Positions 7,324 through 16,539 of a DNA stretch of 40,664 bases are shown one piece after another. The DNA lies in assembly GCA_947627155.1 (NCBI GenBank), contig CANQUX010000015.1:1-40664 (forward strand). The letters are read 5' to 3'. A program made the translations under genes and the position numbers. Numbering within the stretch: position 1 is the first letter of the stretch; each line of letters begins with the position of its first letter. This stretch comes from an uncultured Alphaproteobacteria bacterium. GTDB lineage: Bacteria > Pseudomonadota > Alphaproteobacteria > CAAHEQ01 > UBA3637. The notes under the pieces were generated by a model. It worked only from the letters and a program-made list of their open reading frames with translations. It was not told where the DNA came from and made no database searches.

Positions 7324-9126
7324 TTAGTTTGAAGCAATTGTGTGATTTTTTGCCTTAAATTGCGCCATATAAAGCGCGTAATAGGCGCCTTTTTTATCGA
7401 GCAATTCTTCGTGCGAGCCTTCTTCAATAATTTTGCCTTCGTTTAACACAACAATCTGATCGGCATTTTGAACCGTGGATAAGCGATGCGCAATCACAAA
7501 AACCGTTCTGTTTTTCATTAAATTATCAATGGCTTGTTGCACAATGGCTTCCGATTTGTTATCCAAAGCGGAAGTGGCTTCATCTAAAATAATAATCGGC
7601 GCGTTTTTCAAAAAGGCGCGCGCAATGGCAACCCGTTGTTTTTGTCCGCCCGATAACAAGACGCCGCGTTCGCCGATATGCGTATCCAATTTTTGGGGAA
7701 GTGATGCAATAAATTCATCTAAACAGGCACATTGAAGGGCTTTTTTTATTTCTTCTTCCGTGGCATCGGGACGCCCCAGCATAATATTATCGCGAATGGT
7801 TCCTTCAAATAAGAAATTATCTTGAAAAACAACAGCTATGTTATTACGCAGAGATTTTAATGTCATATCGTTAATTTTAACGCCGTCAATGGTAATATTG
7901 CCTTTGGATAAATTATAAAAACGCGGCAGTAAATTGACCAGCGTTGTTTTTCCGCCGCCGGAATTACCGACAAGAGCAATCGTTTGACCTTTTTTAATGG
8001 TTAAATTGATATCGGATAAAACATTTCTGCCCGAAGCATAACCGAACGAAACGTTTTTATATTCAATTTTATCTTTTATGACCGGACAAACAACGGCATT
8101 TTTCTTTTCCCGAACGGAAGATTGCATTCCCAAAAAGTCAAAAATACGTTCAATGGCCAAAAAGGAAAGCTGAACGGCGGCAAAGTTTCTCCCGATGTTT
8201 TTAATGGGCGTATAGAGCATTAAAAGCGCCGTCATAAAGGCAACAAAATCGCCGCTGGTAATGGTTTTCGATTTAATTAAATAACTGCCGTACCAAATTG
8301 TGAGCGCAATGCCGATGGAAATAATAATGTGCATCATCGGCGAAAGCCAAGCTGTTTTTTGCGTCAGTTTAATCTGTAAGTGAAAAATTTGTTTTAAAAC
8401 CGTTGAGAATTTTGTTGATTGGGTGTCTTCCAAATTATAAGAAGCAATGGTTTTTAAGCCGGAAAAAGTTTCATTTAAAGCGGAAATGGCTGCACCGCCG
8501 GCAATAACGGTTGAATCCATAACGGTTTTAATTTTTTTGCGAATTTGTGTTAAAGGCCATAAAGAACAACTTAAAACAATAATGGCAATAATGGCCAATT
8601 GCCAGGACGTGTAAAACAGAACGCCGACAAGCGAAATGGTTGAGAAAACACGCGTTGTAAACACTTTTATGTTTGTTAACAGTCCGGAACAGGCCGTATC
8701 GGGATCGGTATTGCACCGCATAATCACAACACCGGAAGAATTTTGATCGACATAAGAGGCTTCGCAATTCACCAACCGCTCAAAAATGCGTTGTTTAACG
8801 GCATTTGTAATTTTTCCGCCGACCCAAGTGTTCAAATAAGAAGACGAATAATCCAAAATACTTTGCAAAAGCGTAAAAAGAACAATGAAAACAGGAATGG
8901 TGTAAAGCGGTAAATTAAACGGCGTACTGCCGCCTTTATCCATAATAACCGTATCCATAAACGGCTTTAAGGCCAGCGCAATCACGGCATCGAGCGAACC
9001 GATGGGAATGGTAATTAAAGTTGCCACAAGCGCCCGAAACCAATAAGGCTTTACAAACGGCCACATACGGGAATAATTGAGAATAAACGTGTTTTTCTTA
9101 ACTTTTTTTTTGTTTTTTTGAAACAT
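7324..9126 (-). CDS. MsbA-like ABC exporter
   Basis: This 600-residue half-transporter has the exporter order: six membrane segments (about 30-325), then an ATPase domain with Walker A GNSGGGKTT, Q-loop FQDNFLF, signature LSGGQKQR, Walker B IIILDEA and H-loop IAHRLS. The closest well-known relatives are MsbA-type lipid A/lipid flippases, which work as inner-membrane homodimers, though drug or peptide exporters share the architecture. The transmembrane part is ordinary in length. The Lys-rich start has a ribosome binding site GAAAGG about 10 nt upstream of the ATG at 9126. It lies upstream of hsp20 on the same strand with a 95-bp gap, so it is probably a separate unit. Substrate specificity cannot be read from sequence. 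Confidence 0.9.
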   Translation of the reverse strand: MFQKNKKKVKKNTFILNYSRMWPFVKPYWFRALVATLITIPIGSLDAVIALALKPFMDTVIMDKGGSTPFNLPLYTIPVFIVLFTLLQSILDYSSSYLNTWVGGKITNAVKQRIFERLVNCEASYVDQNSSGVVIMRCNTDPDTACSGLLTNIKVFTTRVFSTISLVGVLFYTSWQLAIIAIIVLSCSLWPLTQIRKKIKTVMDSTVIAGGAAISALNETFSGLKTIASYNLEDTQSTKFSTVLKQIFHLQIKLTQKTAWLSPMMHIIISIGIALTIWYGSYLIKSKTITSGDFVAFMTALLMLYTPIKNIGRNFAAVQLSFLAIERIFDFLGMQSSVREKKNAVVCPVIKDKIEYKNVSFGYASGRNVLSDINLTIKKGQTIALVGNSGGGKTTLVNLLPRFYNLSKGNITIDGVKINDMTLKSLRNNIAVVFQDNFLFEGTIRDNIMLGRPDATEEEIKKALQCACLDEFIASLPQKLDTHIGERGVLLSGGQKQRVAIARAFLKNAPIIILDEATSALDNKSEAIVQQAIDNLMKNRTVFVIAHRLSTVQNADQIVVLNEGKIIEEGSHEELLDKKGAYYALYMAQFKAKNHTIASN

Positions 9127-9246
9127 TTAATTTGAACCTTTCAGATAAGTGCCATTTTATGCGAAACTTTTAAAAAAGTCAAGTCGGATATAAAAAACCA
9201 TACTTTCTTGAACTTTTTTTACCTTTTTTTACAACTTTTTCATACA

Positions 9247-9304
9247 GTTAACCTGTTCGTTTTAAAAGAAAAAAAACGAAAATTCTTGTTAACCTTTTGT
9301 TAAC
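9247..9304 (+). promoter_or_regulatory. Three GTTAAC sites upstream of the autotransporter
   Basis: The hexamer GTTAAC occurs at 9247-9252, 9288-9293 and 9299-9304 in an AT-rich promoter region. The last two are 11 bp apart, about one helical turn. They might be operator half-sites, but chance is possible in AT-rich DNA. Confidence 0.3.
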
Positions 9305-9398
9305 ATATTGATTTTTTTATAAAAAAATGCTTTTTTATCTTGCGTTTGAATGAAAAATATGGTAGGACTGAAAAAAACAAATCAAGGAGTGCTTTTGA

Positions 9399-12300
9399 AT
9401 GTTTTATCGGCTAAAACAATCCGTTTTCTGTTTATGTGTTTCTTTTTATGCGTTTACTGTTTTTGCGCAACAGGCAACGGATACTCAAATTGAAATCAGC
9501 AAAGATAATCCGTCGTATGAGAATGATCAAGATTTAACAACTCAAAACGGTTATGATGTGTGGGTTAACGGTTTAGAGGGTTTTTCGGGATCATTTACCA
9601 ACAAGGGAAGCTTAAAAGTAACCGGTGCCGGTTGGGGTATATATGAATCGGCTTATCAAACACGTCCCGTTCAATTTGAATTGACGAACAATGGCACCAT
9701 TCAACGCATTCAATTAGAACAAATTGATAATCAGGCAATGGATTTAACGCAAAACGGTTCCATCTCTTTGAAAGACCTCCGCCCCAATAACTTTGATTAT
9801 CATCGCGGCAGCCCTTATTTAATAACGAATAACGGAACCATTGAAGGATCGGCCTGGTTCGGTGTGAATACAACCGTTTTCAACAATGGAGAAGGTAAAT
9901 TTAAAAATTTCAGCTTGGATAATTCGAATACGGATAAAGGCAATTTGGTTTCGTTCGGATATAACGGATTGTTTTTGAACGGTGTGAAGTGGAATATTGA
10001 AGAAGATGAAGCAGGAAATCTTAGCCTGACCTCTGTTACGTTTGCACCTTCTGCCGAGCTGACAACCGATAAAGTGCAATTTGCTTATCAGGGAATGCTC
10101 TTGAACGGCGGTATTATCAATAATAAATCGCTCACGTTCGGTGATTCGGGGTATTTATATAACGTCGGCAACGCGTATGATAAAGAAGATATCGGCGGGT
10201 TGTCAAAATATGGTGCAACCATTACCACCGGCAGTGTTATTATGGGAGCGAACAGTCTGCTCATCAATGAAATGGGAACGCATTTTACCGCTGACAGTAT
10301 ACAAATGGGTGACGGGGCTTTTGTTTCTTTGGGTGATGATTATAATTTATATGTTGAAGAAACCGAATCGATTACCGTAACGAATTCGGACGGCTCGGAA
10401 ACCACGGAAGAAGTTGTTATTCCCACTTTTCCGCACCAAGCGGAAATGAACGTTAAAAAAGCAACTTTCGGAAATAATTCTGCGTTTTCCATATTGAATG
10501 ACGCCATTTATCAAGGGGAAACAATGTCATTTAAGGACAACGGCATTTTCTCCATGCAAAGCGGAAATATCACACTTCAAAATAACGACGGTAACGGCTT
10601 GTTATCATTCGGCAATAATGCCCAAATCGATATTGACGGTATGGTTCAACAATTTCCGGTATTGACTGACACGGATGCGGAAGATGCGGAAGAAGAAGAT
10701 TCTAAAACAGCACCGACTTACACAATAACTCAAAAGCTTTTAGATGCTGATTTAACCGTTGATACCTTTCAAACGGGTACCGGTGCGCTCATTAATATCG
10801 CAACGAACAACGGTTGTATTACAGATGAATACGGCAACGAAAAATGTGCGAACGTTAATGTAAATGTTAAGCAGGGTCTTTTCGGTGATCAAACGCACAT
10901 GGTTTTAGGTGATAAAAATGCAAAACTGACGGCAGAAAATTTTCTTTCATTCGGCAATAATTCAATATTGGAAAACGGGCAAGATGAAAATAAAAGTAAT
11001 GCTTTTATTTCTTCCCCGCTGATTACTTTTGGCGATAACGGCGGTTTAATAAATAAAGGAACAATAAACGGCGAAAGCTTAATTATGGGACGAAACAGCC
11101 AAATTGATAATTATAAAAGCATTTCTTTAAAAACAACGCTCGGCAGTAATTCAACGGCCAATTTAATATGGGGATCTCCCCAAGATTTTAATTATATACG
11201 TGGGGTCGTTCTTCCCAAATTTACCGGTGGTGTGCAGCGGGCGGAAGGCGCAACGGGTGTTCATATTGTAAACAAAACAGGATATGATTCTGAAAGAGAA
11301 GAGTTCATTGCCGGTTACATTACCGGCGGTATCAACGTGGATTCAATTTTGGTTGACACGGGTGAATTGCAAATGTCGGGTGATGTGCGCGGCATTATCG
11401 GCATTAACACCGATGCGCAATTACGGTTGGTTGATACCGATGTGTTTATTCATGATTCGATATCCAAATTATCTGATGCCACCAACACAAAATTGATTAT
11501 TGATTTAGAAGGCGATGATCATTTTTACAAAACAAGCAACACCATTAATGTTGATCATATTTTGGTTGCGGGCGGCGGCTTTGAAATTAACAATCCCGTA
11601 CGGGCAAATGAAATTAAATTAGAAAGTAACACGTCCGTTCGGTTAGATGGTAATTATTTTGCGGGTGATATTGTTGAAATGCATGAAGATGCCACCAATA
11701 CAACATTGGATGTTAATGCGCAAAACGGTAAAACCATTTATTCGCCCGGCGTTATTAAAGTTGATCGCGTTGTGGTTGAAAACGGCACGTTTGATATTAA
11801 TCACGCCATGGAGGCAACCTATAAATCCGAATCATCGGTCATGCCGCTCACCAACGAATCGGGTTTGGAGTTAAACAGCAATACCGTTGTTAATGTCAAT
11901 TCAAACGATGTGAATGTCAATCGTATCGTGCGCGGACAGTTGGCATTAAAGCAAGGAGAAAACGTTGAGAACACAACCGTCAATGTGAATGGCGGCAAAT
12001 TAACGGTTGAACGCAATACCGATGTGGATCGGCTGTCCATTAACGGCGGTACGTTTGAATTTAAAAACGAAGATACGAATAACGTGATTAACATCGGCAA
12101 AAATGTATCCGTCAATCATAACGGGCAAATTGCCGGCAGCGGTTTAATGAACATTCGCGACGGCTCGTTGGATATTAACGAAGGCGGACGTCTTTCCGTT
12201 TCAACCGAATCGGTTTATAAAAAGCCGCTGGGTGTTATGGAAATTATGCAATCTCAAACGGTTTATTCCGATGCTGCCGAGGTGACCGATAAAGGAAACG

Positions 12301-13796
12301 CAACGGTCAACTTTAATGCGGGCGGTATATTGGATTTACGCGCCCAAGACAAGGAAAGTGATAAAATTGTTGTGTCGGGCACGGTTAATTTGGGTGAAGA
12401 TATGCGCGTTATTTTGCGCGATATTAAACCCAATCAGGAATATGATATTTTAAGCGCCACGCAACTGAACGGCGATATTGAAAAAATTCGCACGTCGTTT
12501 TTATGGTCGGGTGCAACGTTTAAAAACGAAGACAATGTGTTATCTTTGAAAATTGACGGATTGCAAACGCTTAACGAGGGCATTCAAGCGGTGCAACATT
12601 CCGCCAACATTGACAGCATTGCCGCGGCAATGGAGGCTATTAACAATCGAACGGCCTCAAACACCGTTGATCCGTTTTTGGATCGCGTGTTCTATGCCTT
12701 TACGGCCGATGAAGCCGTTGACGTGATGGGGCAATATTCGCCGGAGGGATATTTAAACACGCAGCAGGCCGGTTTGCGTTTAACAAGAATGTTTAAGGCG
12801 GCCGCCTCCGATGAATTGAACGATTTAAGAACATATAAAGAAGCCTATGAAAACCGCTATTTAAAACCGCGTGCCGTTTATGATCCGCATTACTACGGCC
12901 GTCCGGGCTATGAATCTTATTACAGCGACTGGACAAATAAGCGCGGAAATCAACGGCGCACGCGCACCGATAAAGGCGGTATTTGGGTCAAACCGTTTAT
13001 GATAAATGTTAATCAGGACAATAACAAAAACATTGCCGGTTACGAATTTTCGAACTATGGTTTAACGGCCGGTATTGATAAACGATTCGGCTCATTGTCT
13101 TTGGGTTTGATGGGCTTATATGCCGACGGGTCAACGGATCAAAACAATAAATTGATTGAAACCGATATGAAAACTTACGGTGCCGGCATTTACGGTTATT
13201 TCCGCCCCTATAAATCAAGACAATTCTTGAATTTATATGCTTTATGGACTCAAACCTCCAATTCGGCAAAGCATCATATCAATTCGTTGGTGGAAGCCGC
13301 CAAAGCCGATTTTGATATGACAACTTATGCCGTCGGGGCAGATATCGGCGTGGATATTCCCGTCAATCCGCGCTTTATTCTCACGCCGAAAGTCGGCATT
13401 GATTATGCCAAAGCCTCGTTGGATGAAATTAACGAAACAGGTGATTCATTAGGTCGGTTAAAGGTAACGGCCAATGATTATACATCCCTGCAAACGCCGG
13501 TGGAATTACGCGCACTGCTTGATTTGGGCAATGAGACTTTCCGCTTTAAACCCGAAGCCCATGCCCGCTGGACGCATGAATTCGGTGATACAAAATCAAC
13601 GGGGCAAGGCTTGTTTGTCAATTATAATCAACCGTTCGGCATTGAAAGCGTTACCGCTGATAAAGATACGTTCACGCTGGGCGGTTCGCTCTTATGGCTT
13701 TATGCCGTTTCGGAGTTAGAACTGAAATACGATTATGATTTCGGCAGCACCAGTACGGGTCATTCGTTGAATGCGTCATATAAATATTTATTCTGA
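9399..13796 (+). CDS. Large autotransporter adhesin (type V secretion)
   Basis: This 1465-residue protein has a Sec signal peptide (residues 1-24, cleavage after VFA) and a long passenger of repetitive Asn/Gly-rich beta-strand segments (NNGTI, GGxxxIN, FGNNS patterns, about 25-1100) typical of a beta-helix. The C-terminal autotransporter barrel (about 1190-1465) starts at GGIWVKPF and ends in aromatic YKYLF, as outer-membrane barrels do. It would insert in the outer membrane and display the passenger, probably for adhesion or autoaggregation. There are almost no Cys residues, as usual. AAGGAG precedes the ATG. It stands alone, followed by a compound palindrome and the third pilin promoter element. 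No protease triad was recognised. Confidence 0.9.
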   Translation: MFYRLKQSVFCLCVSFYAFTVFAQQATDTQIEISKDNPSYENDQDLTTQNGYDVWVNGLEGFSGSFTNKGSLKVTGAGWGIYESAYQTRPVQFELTNNGTIQRIQLEQIDNQAMDLTQNGSISLKDLRPNNFDYHRGSPYLITNNGTIEGSAWFGVNTTVFNNGEGKFKNFSLDNSNTDKGNLVSFGYNGLFLNGVKWNIEEDEAGNLSLTSVTFAPSAELTTDKVQFAYQGMLLNGGIINNKSLTFGDSGYLYNVGNAYDKEDIGGLSKYGATITTGSVIMGANSLLINEMGTHFTADSIQMGDGAFVSLGDDYNLYVEETESITVTNSDGSETTEEVVIPTFPHQAEMNVKKATFGNNSAFSILNDAIYQGETMSFKDNGIFSMQSGNITLQNNDGNGLLSFGNNAQIDIDGMVQQFPVLTDTDAEDAEEEDSKTAPTYTITQKLLDADLTVDTFQTGTGALINIATNNGCITDEYGNEKCANVNVNVKQGLFGDQTHMVLGDKNAKLTAENFLSFGNNSILENGQDENKSNAFISSPLITFGDNGGLINKGTINGESLIMGRNSQIDNYKSISLKTTLGSNSTANLIWGSPQDFNYIRGVVLPKFTGGVQRAEGATGVHIVNKTGYDSEREEFIAGYITGGINVDSILVDTGELQMSGDVRGIIGINTDAQLRLVDTDVFIHDSISKLSDATNTKLIIDLEGDDHFYKTSNTINVDHILVAGGGFEINNPVRANEIKLESNTSVRLDGNYFAGDIVEMHEDATNTTLDVNAQNGKTIYSPGVIKVDRVVVENGTFDINHAMEATYKSESSVMPLTNESGLELNSNTVVNVNSNDVNVNRIVRGQLALKQGENVENTTVNVNGGKLTVERNTDVDRLSINGGTFEFKNEDTNNVINIGKNVSVNHNGQIAGSGLMNIRDGSLDINEGGRLSVSTESVYKKPLGVMEIMQSQTVYSDAAEVTDKGNATVNFNAGGILDLRAQDKESDKIVVSGTVNLGEDMRVILRDIKPNQEYDILSATQLNGDIEKIRTSFLWSGATFKNEDNVLSLKIDGLQTLNEGIQAVQHSANIDSIAAAMEAINNRTASNTVDPFLDRVFYAFTADEAVDVMGQYSPEGYLNTQQAGLRLTRMFKAAASDELNDLRTYKEAYENRYLKPRAVYDPHYYGRPGYESYYSDWTNKRGNQRRTRTDKGGIWVKPFMINVNQDNNKNIAGYEFSNYGLTAGIDKRFGSLSLGLMGLYADGSTDQNNKLIETDMKTYGAGIYGYFRPYKSRQFLNLYALWTQTSNSAKHHINSLVEAAKADFDMTTYAVGADIGVDIPVNPRFILTPKVGIDYAKASLDEINETGDSLGRLKVTANDYTSLQTPVELRALLDLGNETFRFKPEAHARWTHEFGDTKSTGQGLFVNYNQPFGIESVTADKDTFTLGGSLLWLYAVSELELKYDYDFGSTSTGHSLNASYKYLF

Positions 13797-13858
13797 TGTG
13801 TCTTGAAAAAGGTAAATCCCGCTCTGTCGCCTGAAAATTGTGTTGTTAACGGTTATTT

Positions 13859-13920
13859 CCCTCTATCGGCGGGTGTGACAGACGGCTTTATGTCGTCTGT
13901 CGCTGTGGATCGATAGGGGG
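13859..13920 (+). repeat. Compound palindrome, family C
   Basis: The outer stem CCCTCTATCGGC pairs with the GATCGATAGGGGG side and encloses an inner hairpin GACAGACG/CGTCTGTC. It is the same unit as three copies at 38.8-39.5 kb. It follows the autotransporter stop and could act as its transcription end. Confidence 0.75.
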
Positions 13921-13958
13921 AAAGTGAGCGGTTTATTTTAAGGAGTGTTGCACAAATT

Positions 13959-14114
13959 AAACGTACGTTTTTTGCAACACTTTTTTTTGATTTTTTCAAA
14001 AAAAATTTAATTTGGCCGGAATTCATTGATTTTTCGACTGTTTTTGAGGGGTGAATTTTTATTTTTTGAGAGCAATTTTAACCCCGGAATCCGCGTTGCA
14101 TTAAAGGTACGTTT
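13959..14114 (+). repeat. Inverted-repeat element, copy 3
   Basis: This 156-bp element is bounded by AAACGTACGTTTTTTGCAAC (13959-13978) and GTTGCATTAAAGGTACGTTT (14095-14114). The symmetry extends outward on both sides by AATT. The left repeat contains a perfect palindrome AAACGTACGTTT. It has the same orientation as the other three copies. Confidence 0.8.
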
Positions 14115-14125
14115 AATTGTATACT
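14096..14125 (+). promoter_or_regulatory. Hybrid promoter of the third pilin gene
   Basis: TTGCAT (14096-14101) in the right inverted repeat, 18-bp spacer, TATACT (14120-14125) outside the element, 27 bp before the ATG. Confidence 0.55.
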
Positions 14126-14152
14126 ATTCGTAGAGTGAAAGGGAGTCGGAAA

Positions 14153-15685
14153 ATGACCATGCAATCAAAAAAACAATTTAAAAATCAATCTCAAAGCGGG
14201 CGCTCAATGGTTGAAATGCTGGGCGTGTTGGCTATTATTGCTATTCTGTCCATCGGCGGGATTGTGGGCTATAAATTAGCTATGAACTATTATCAGGCCG
14301 ATCAGATTGCGAATGAAATTAACTTAATGCGCAACGATTTAAAGGTTAAATACGCTTTGGGAAATGAAGAATTGTTGTTGGGGGATCCTTATGATGATAC
14401 ACCCGAAAATGAAAATTACAGCGGGCATTTATCAACACAATATGATCGTTATCCCGTTGATTATGATTGCATCCGTAAAGACAAAGCAGAATTTTATAAC
14501 TGCCGTGAAGCGGATGCTTATTATATTAAAGTGGGGAATGTTTCGAAAGGGGTTTGTAAACCGTTAACAACACTTGTTAATGCCATGGACGGTTTAATGT
14601 ATATGGAAATTAACAAAGAAGTTTATAAAGAAAACGATTTATGTTCAAGTGATGAAGCCAATGAATTTTATATTCAGTTTGATGCAGAAGAAGTGAACGG
14701 AAACTATGATTCGAATCGTCCCGAAGGTTGGTGTGGTGATGATGAAGATTGTGAAGAGCCGCAAGTTTGCGATAAAGAGAGCAATATGTGTGTGGAGTGC
14801 ACGGAAAATGCGGATTGTGACTCAAATATATGTCGGAAAAATCATACTTGCGGCGAATGCGTCTCCGATTCGGATTGTACAAATACCGAAACACCCAAAT
14901 GCAACCAAAATACAAACACTTGCGAATCGTGTCCGCCGGAAACGCCCATATGGTATAACAATAAATGTGTGGAGTGCATAACATATAACGATTGCACGAA
15001 TGATATTGATAAACCGAACTGTAACGCGGGAACAAACACATGTGAACCGTGTCCGCAAAATTCGTTTTGGGACGGGGAAAAATGTCAAGAGGGGTGTCGA
15101 GAAAACAGTCACTGTGCCGAAGATGAATATTGTTATAAATTGGATGGATTTTCTTGTACGGATGAATGGAAAAATGAAGAAGATTTCAGCGGTTCCTGTC
15201 GAAAAGTGGAGGGTGATTTAATTTCCGGAACAGTGGATGGGCAAACTTATTACGGATCAAACAATGCAATGAATTGGTGGAGTGTGAAACGGTTTTGTGA
15301 AGCAGCCGCTCAATTGGGACACGGAAACGGACAAATGGCCGTTTGGGGAAAGCCGGACTTTAAATGTCATTCGTTTTCCGAGCTGACAACATCAAGCGGT
15401 CCATATTGTCATAAAAACGACACTGATGTTCATATTGGAGATTTTAATGATCTTTCAACAACGGTGGAAGAATTAAGGAAAATGTTTGGTGTGACCCACA
15501 CGGGAGAATGGGATACGGAAACGATTGATATTTGGTTATTAAATCAACCATCAACCGATTGTCTTATGTTTGAGATAGAAATTTCCACGCCTCAAAACTC
15601 CAAAGGACAAAAACCAGGAGTTATTCTGCATGCCACCGAAGCTACACATCTTCAACGAGCAAATCATGCCTTATGTCAACCTTAA
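14153..15685 (+). CDS. Type IV pilin-like adhesin, non-variable lectin-like C-terminus
   Basis: This 510-residue paralogue of the protein at 2668 has a nearly identical first 190 residues (leader MTMQSKKQFKNQSQSG, RSMVE, hydrophobic helix), then Cys-rich repeats (about 190-330). The C-terminal domain of about 170 residues (GQTYYGS...MNWWSVKRFC ... NHALCQP) is homologous to that of the variable adhesins. Its final codons are ordinary AT-rich ones, and the shared GCCTTATGT tail diverges right after, without the 43-bp conserved element. It therefore looks like a family member outside, or escaped from, DGR targeting. GAAAGGGAG lies before the ATG at 14153; the in-frame 14117 is upstream of the -10 and was rejected. 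An adhesive pilus-tip role is inferred. Confidence 0.85.
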   Translation: MTMQSKKQFKNQSQSGRSMVEMLGVLAIIAILSIGGIVGYKLAMNYYQADQIANEINLMRNDLKVKYALGNEELLLGDPYDDTPENENYSGHLSTQYDRYPVDYDCIRKDKAEFYNCREADAYYIKVGNVSKGVCKPLTTLVNAMDGLMYMEINKEVYKENDLCSSDEANEFYIQFDAEEVNGNYDSNRPEGWCGDDEDCEEPQVCDKESNMCVECTENADCDSNICRKNHTCGECVSDSDCTNTETPKCNQNTNTCESCPPETPIWYNNKCVECITYNDCTNDIDKPNCNAGTNTCEPCPQNSFWDGEKCQEGCRENSHCAEDEYCYKLDGFSCTDEWKNEEDFSGSCRKVEGDLISGTVDGQTYYGSNNAMNWWSVKRFCEAAAQLGHGNGQMAVWGKPDFKCHSFSELTTSSGPYCHKNDTDVHIGDFNDLSTTVEELRKMFGVTHTGEWDTETIDIWLLNQPSTDCLMFEIEISTPQNSKGQKPGVILHATEATHLQRANHALCQP

Positions 15686-15899
15686 TAATTTTTTCTTGTT
15701 CATAAGAAAACTGAATAAAAACGCTTTGAGAGGAATTTTGCCTGTAAATTAAGCAGGTTGAGCAAATATTTTTGCTTGAAAAACAGGTCAATTGATATAT
15801 TTTTTAAGGAAATTCCGTTTTTTTGTGAAAAAAGTGTTTATTTTTTAAAAAAAGTTTGATATAGTAAGTTTATTCAAAACAAAAAGTAGGATAAAATTG
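15686..15899 (+). other. AT-rich gap with a weak promoter
   Basis: After a weak TTTTCTT/AAGAAAA hairpin near 15692-15711, the stretch is AT-rich. TATAGT at 15860-15865 could be a -10 for the lipoprotein gene, without a convincing -35. No gene is seen. Confidence 0.3.
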
Positions 15900-16508
15900 A
15901 TGAAATATTTGTTCTTTGTGTCACTTGCCTGCTTTATGCTGACAGGATGTTTCGGGCAAAAAGCCGATGAGGGTGTTTACGGATATAACGGCAATTTAAG
16001 AGCACCGGTGAAGGCTGCTTATAAGCCGGCACCGCAAGAAACGGCACCTGTTGTCGTGCCGCAGTCGGTTACGCAGCCGGCACCTGCGCAACAACCGTTC
16101 GTGCAAACAATCGTTATTCCGCAATATGCGCCGCAGCCGATGTATGGTGCCGGCGGTATGCCCGTTGTACAGAATATGCCGTATGGCTCTGTTCCCGCGC
16201 CCGTAACTCCTGCGCCGAGTGTGCCGACAGTCGGGCAGAATAAAGAAGGCGTTTATCCCTCGTGGGCTGCTTCCGATTATACACCGCCTGCACAAACACA
16301 AGCCAATAACTCAAATAACATTGTTTTGTTGCAAAGTGCGAATCGAACCGAAACCGTTCAATGCGCCGTTTTTGATTCTATGTGTATCAATTCTTATTTG
16401 CAACAGGGATATCATCAAATATCCGGGCAAAAATTCCCCGGTCGGATTGATGAAGCAGGTTATCCGCAAACGGTGCAAAAGGCAGAAAGTAATATTCCCA
16501 GATGGTAA
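15900..16508 (+). CDS. Proline-rich lipoprotein
   Basis: This 202-residue protein has a lipoprotein signal peptide ending in LTGC (Cys about 17). It would be lipidated and held in the inner or outer membrane. The middle (about 45-140) is rich in Pro, Ala, Gln and Val, and is probably extended to span the periplasm. The C-terminal 60 residues contain two Cys (VQCAVFDSMC) and a QQGYHQISGQKFPGR segment that could be a small folded domain. I do not recognise the family. The ATG at 15900 is preferred over the TTG directly before it. It ends 31 bp before comM, on the same strand. Confidence 0.75.
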   Translation: MKYLFFVSLACFMLTGCFGQKADEGVYGYNGNLRAPVKAAYKPAPQETAPVVVPQSVTQPAPAQQPFVQTIVIPQYAPQPMYGAGGMPVVQNMPYGSVPAPVTPAPSVPTVGQNKEGVYPSWAASDYTPPAQTQANNSNNIVLLQSANRTETVQCAVFDSMCINSYLQQGYHQISGQKFPGRIDEAGYPQTVQKAESNIPRW

Positions 16509-16539
16509 AACCCGTTTGGCTTGATTTTAAGGATGAAAT

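Noticed and set aside
7155-7427. A 90-codon minus-strand frame between the ABC transporter and hsp20
   Set aside because: It overlaps both real genes in another frame.
15530-15685. Third DGR variable region at the end of the pilin at 14153
   Set aside because: Codons lack the NNC bias and the conserved 43-bp tail is missing.
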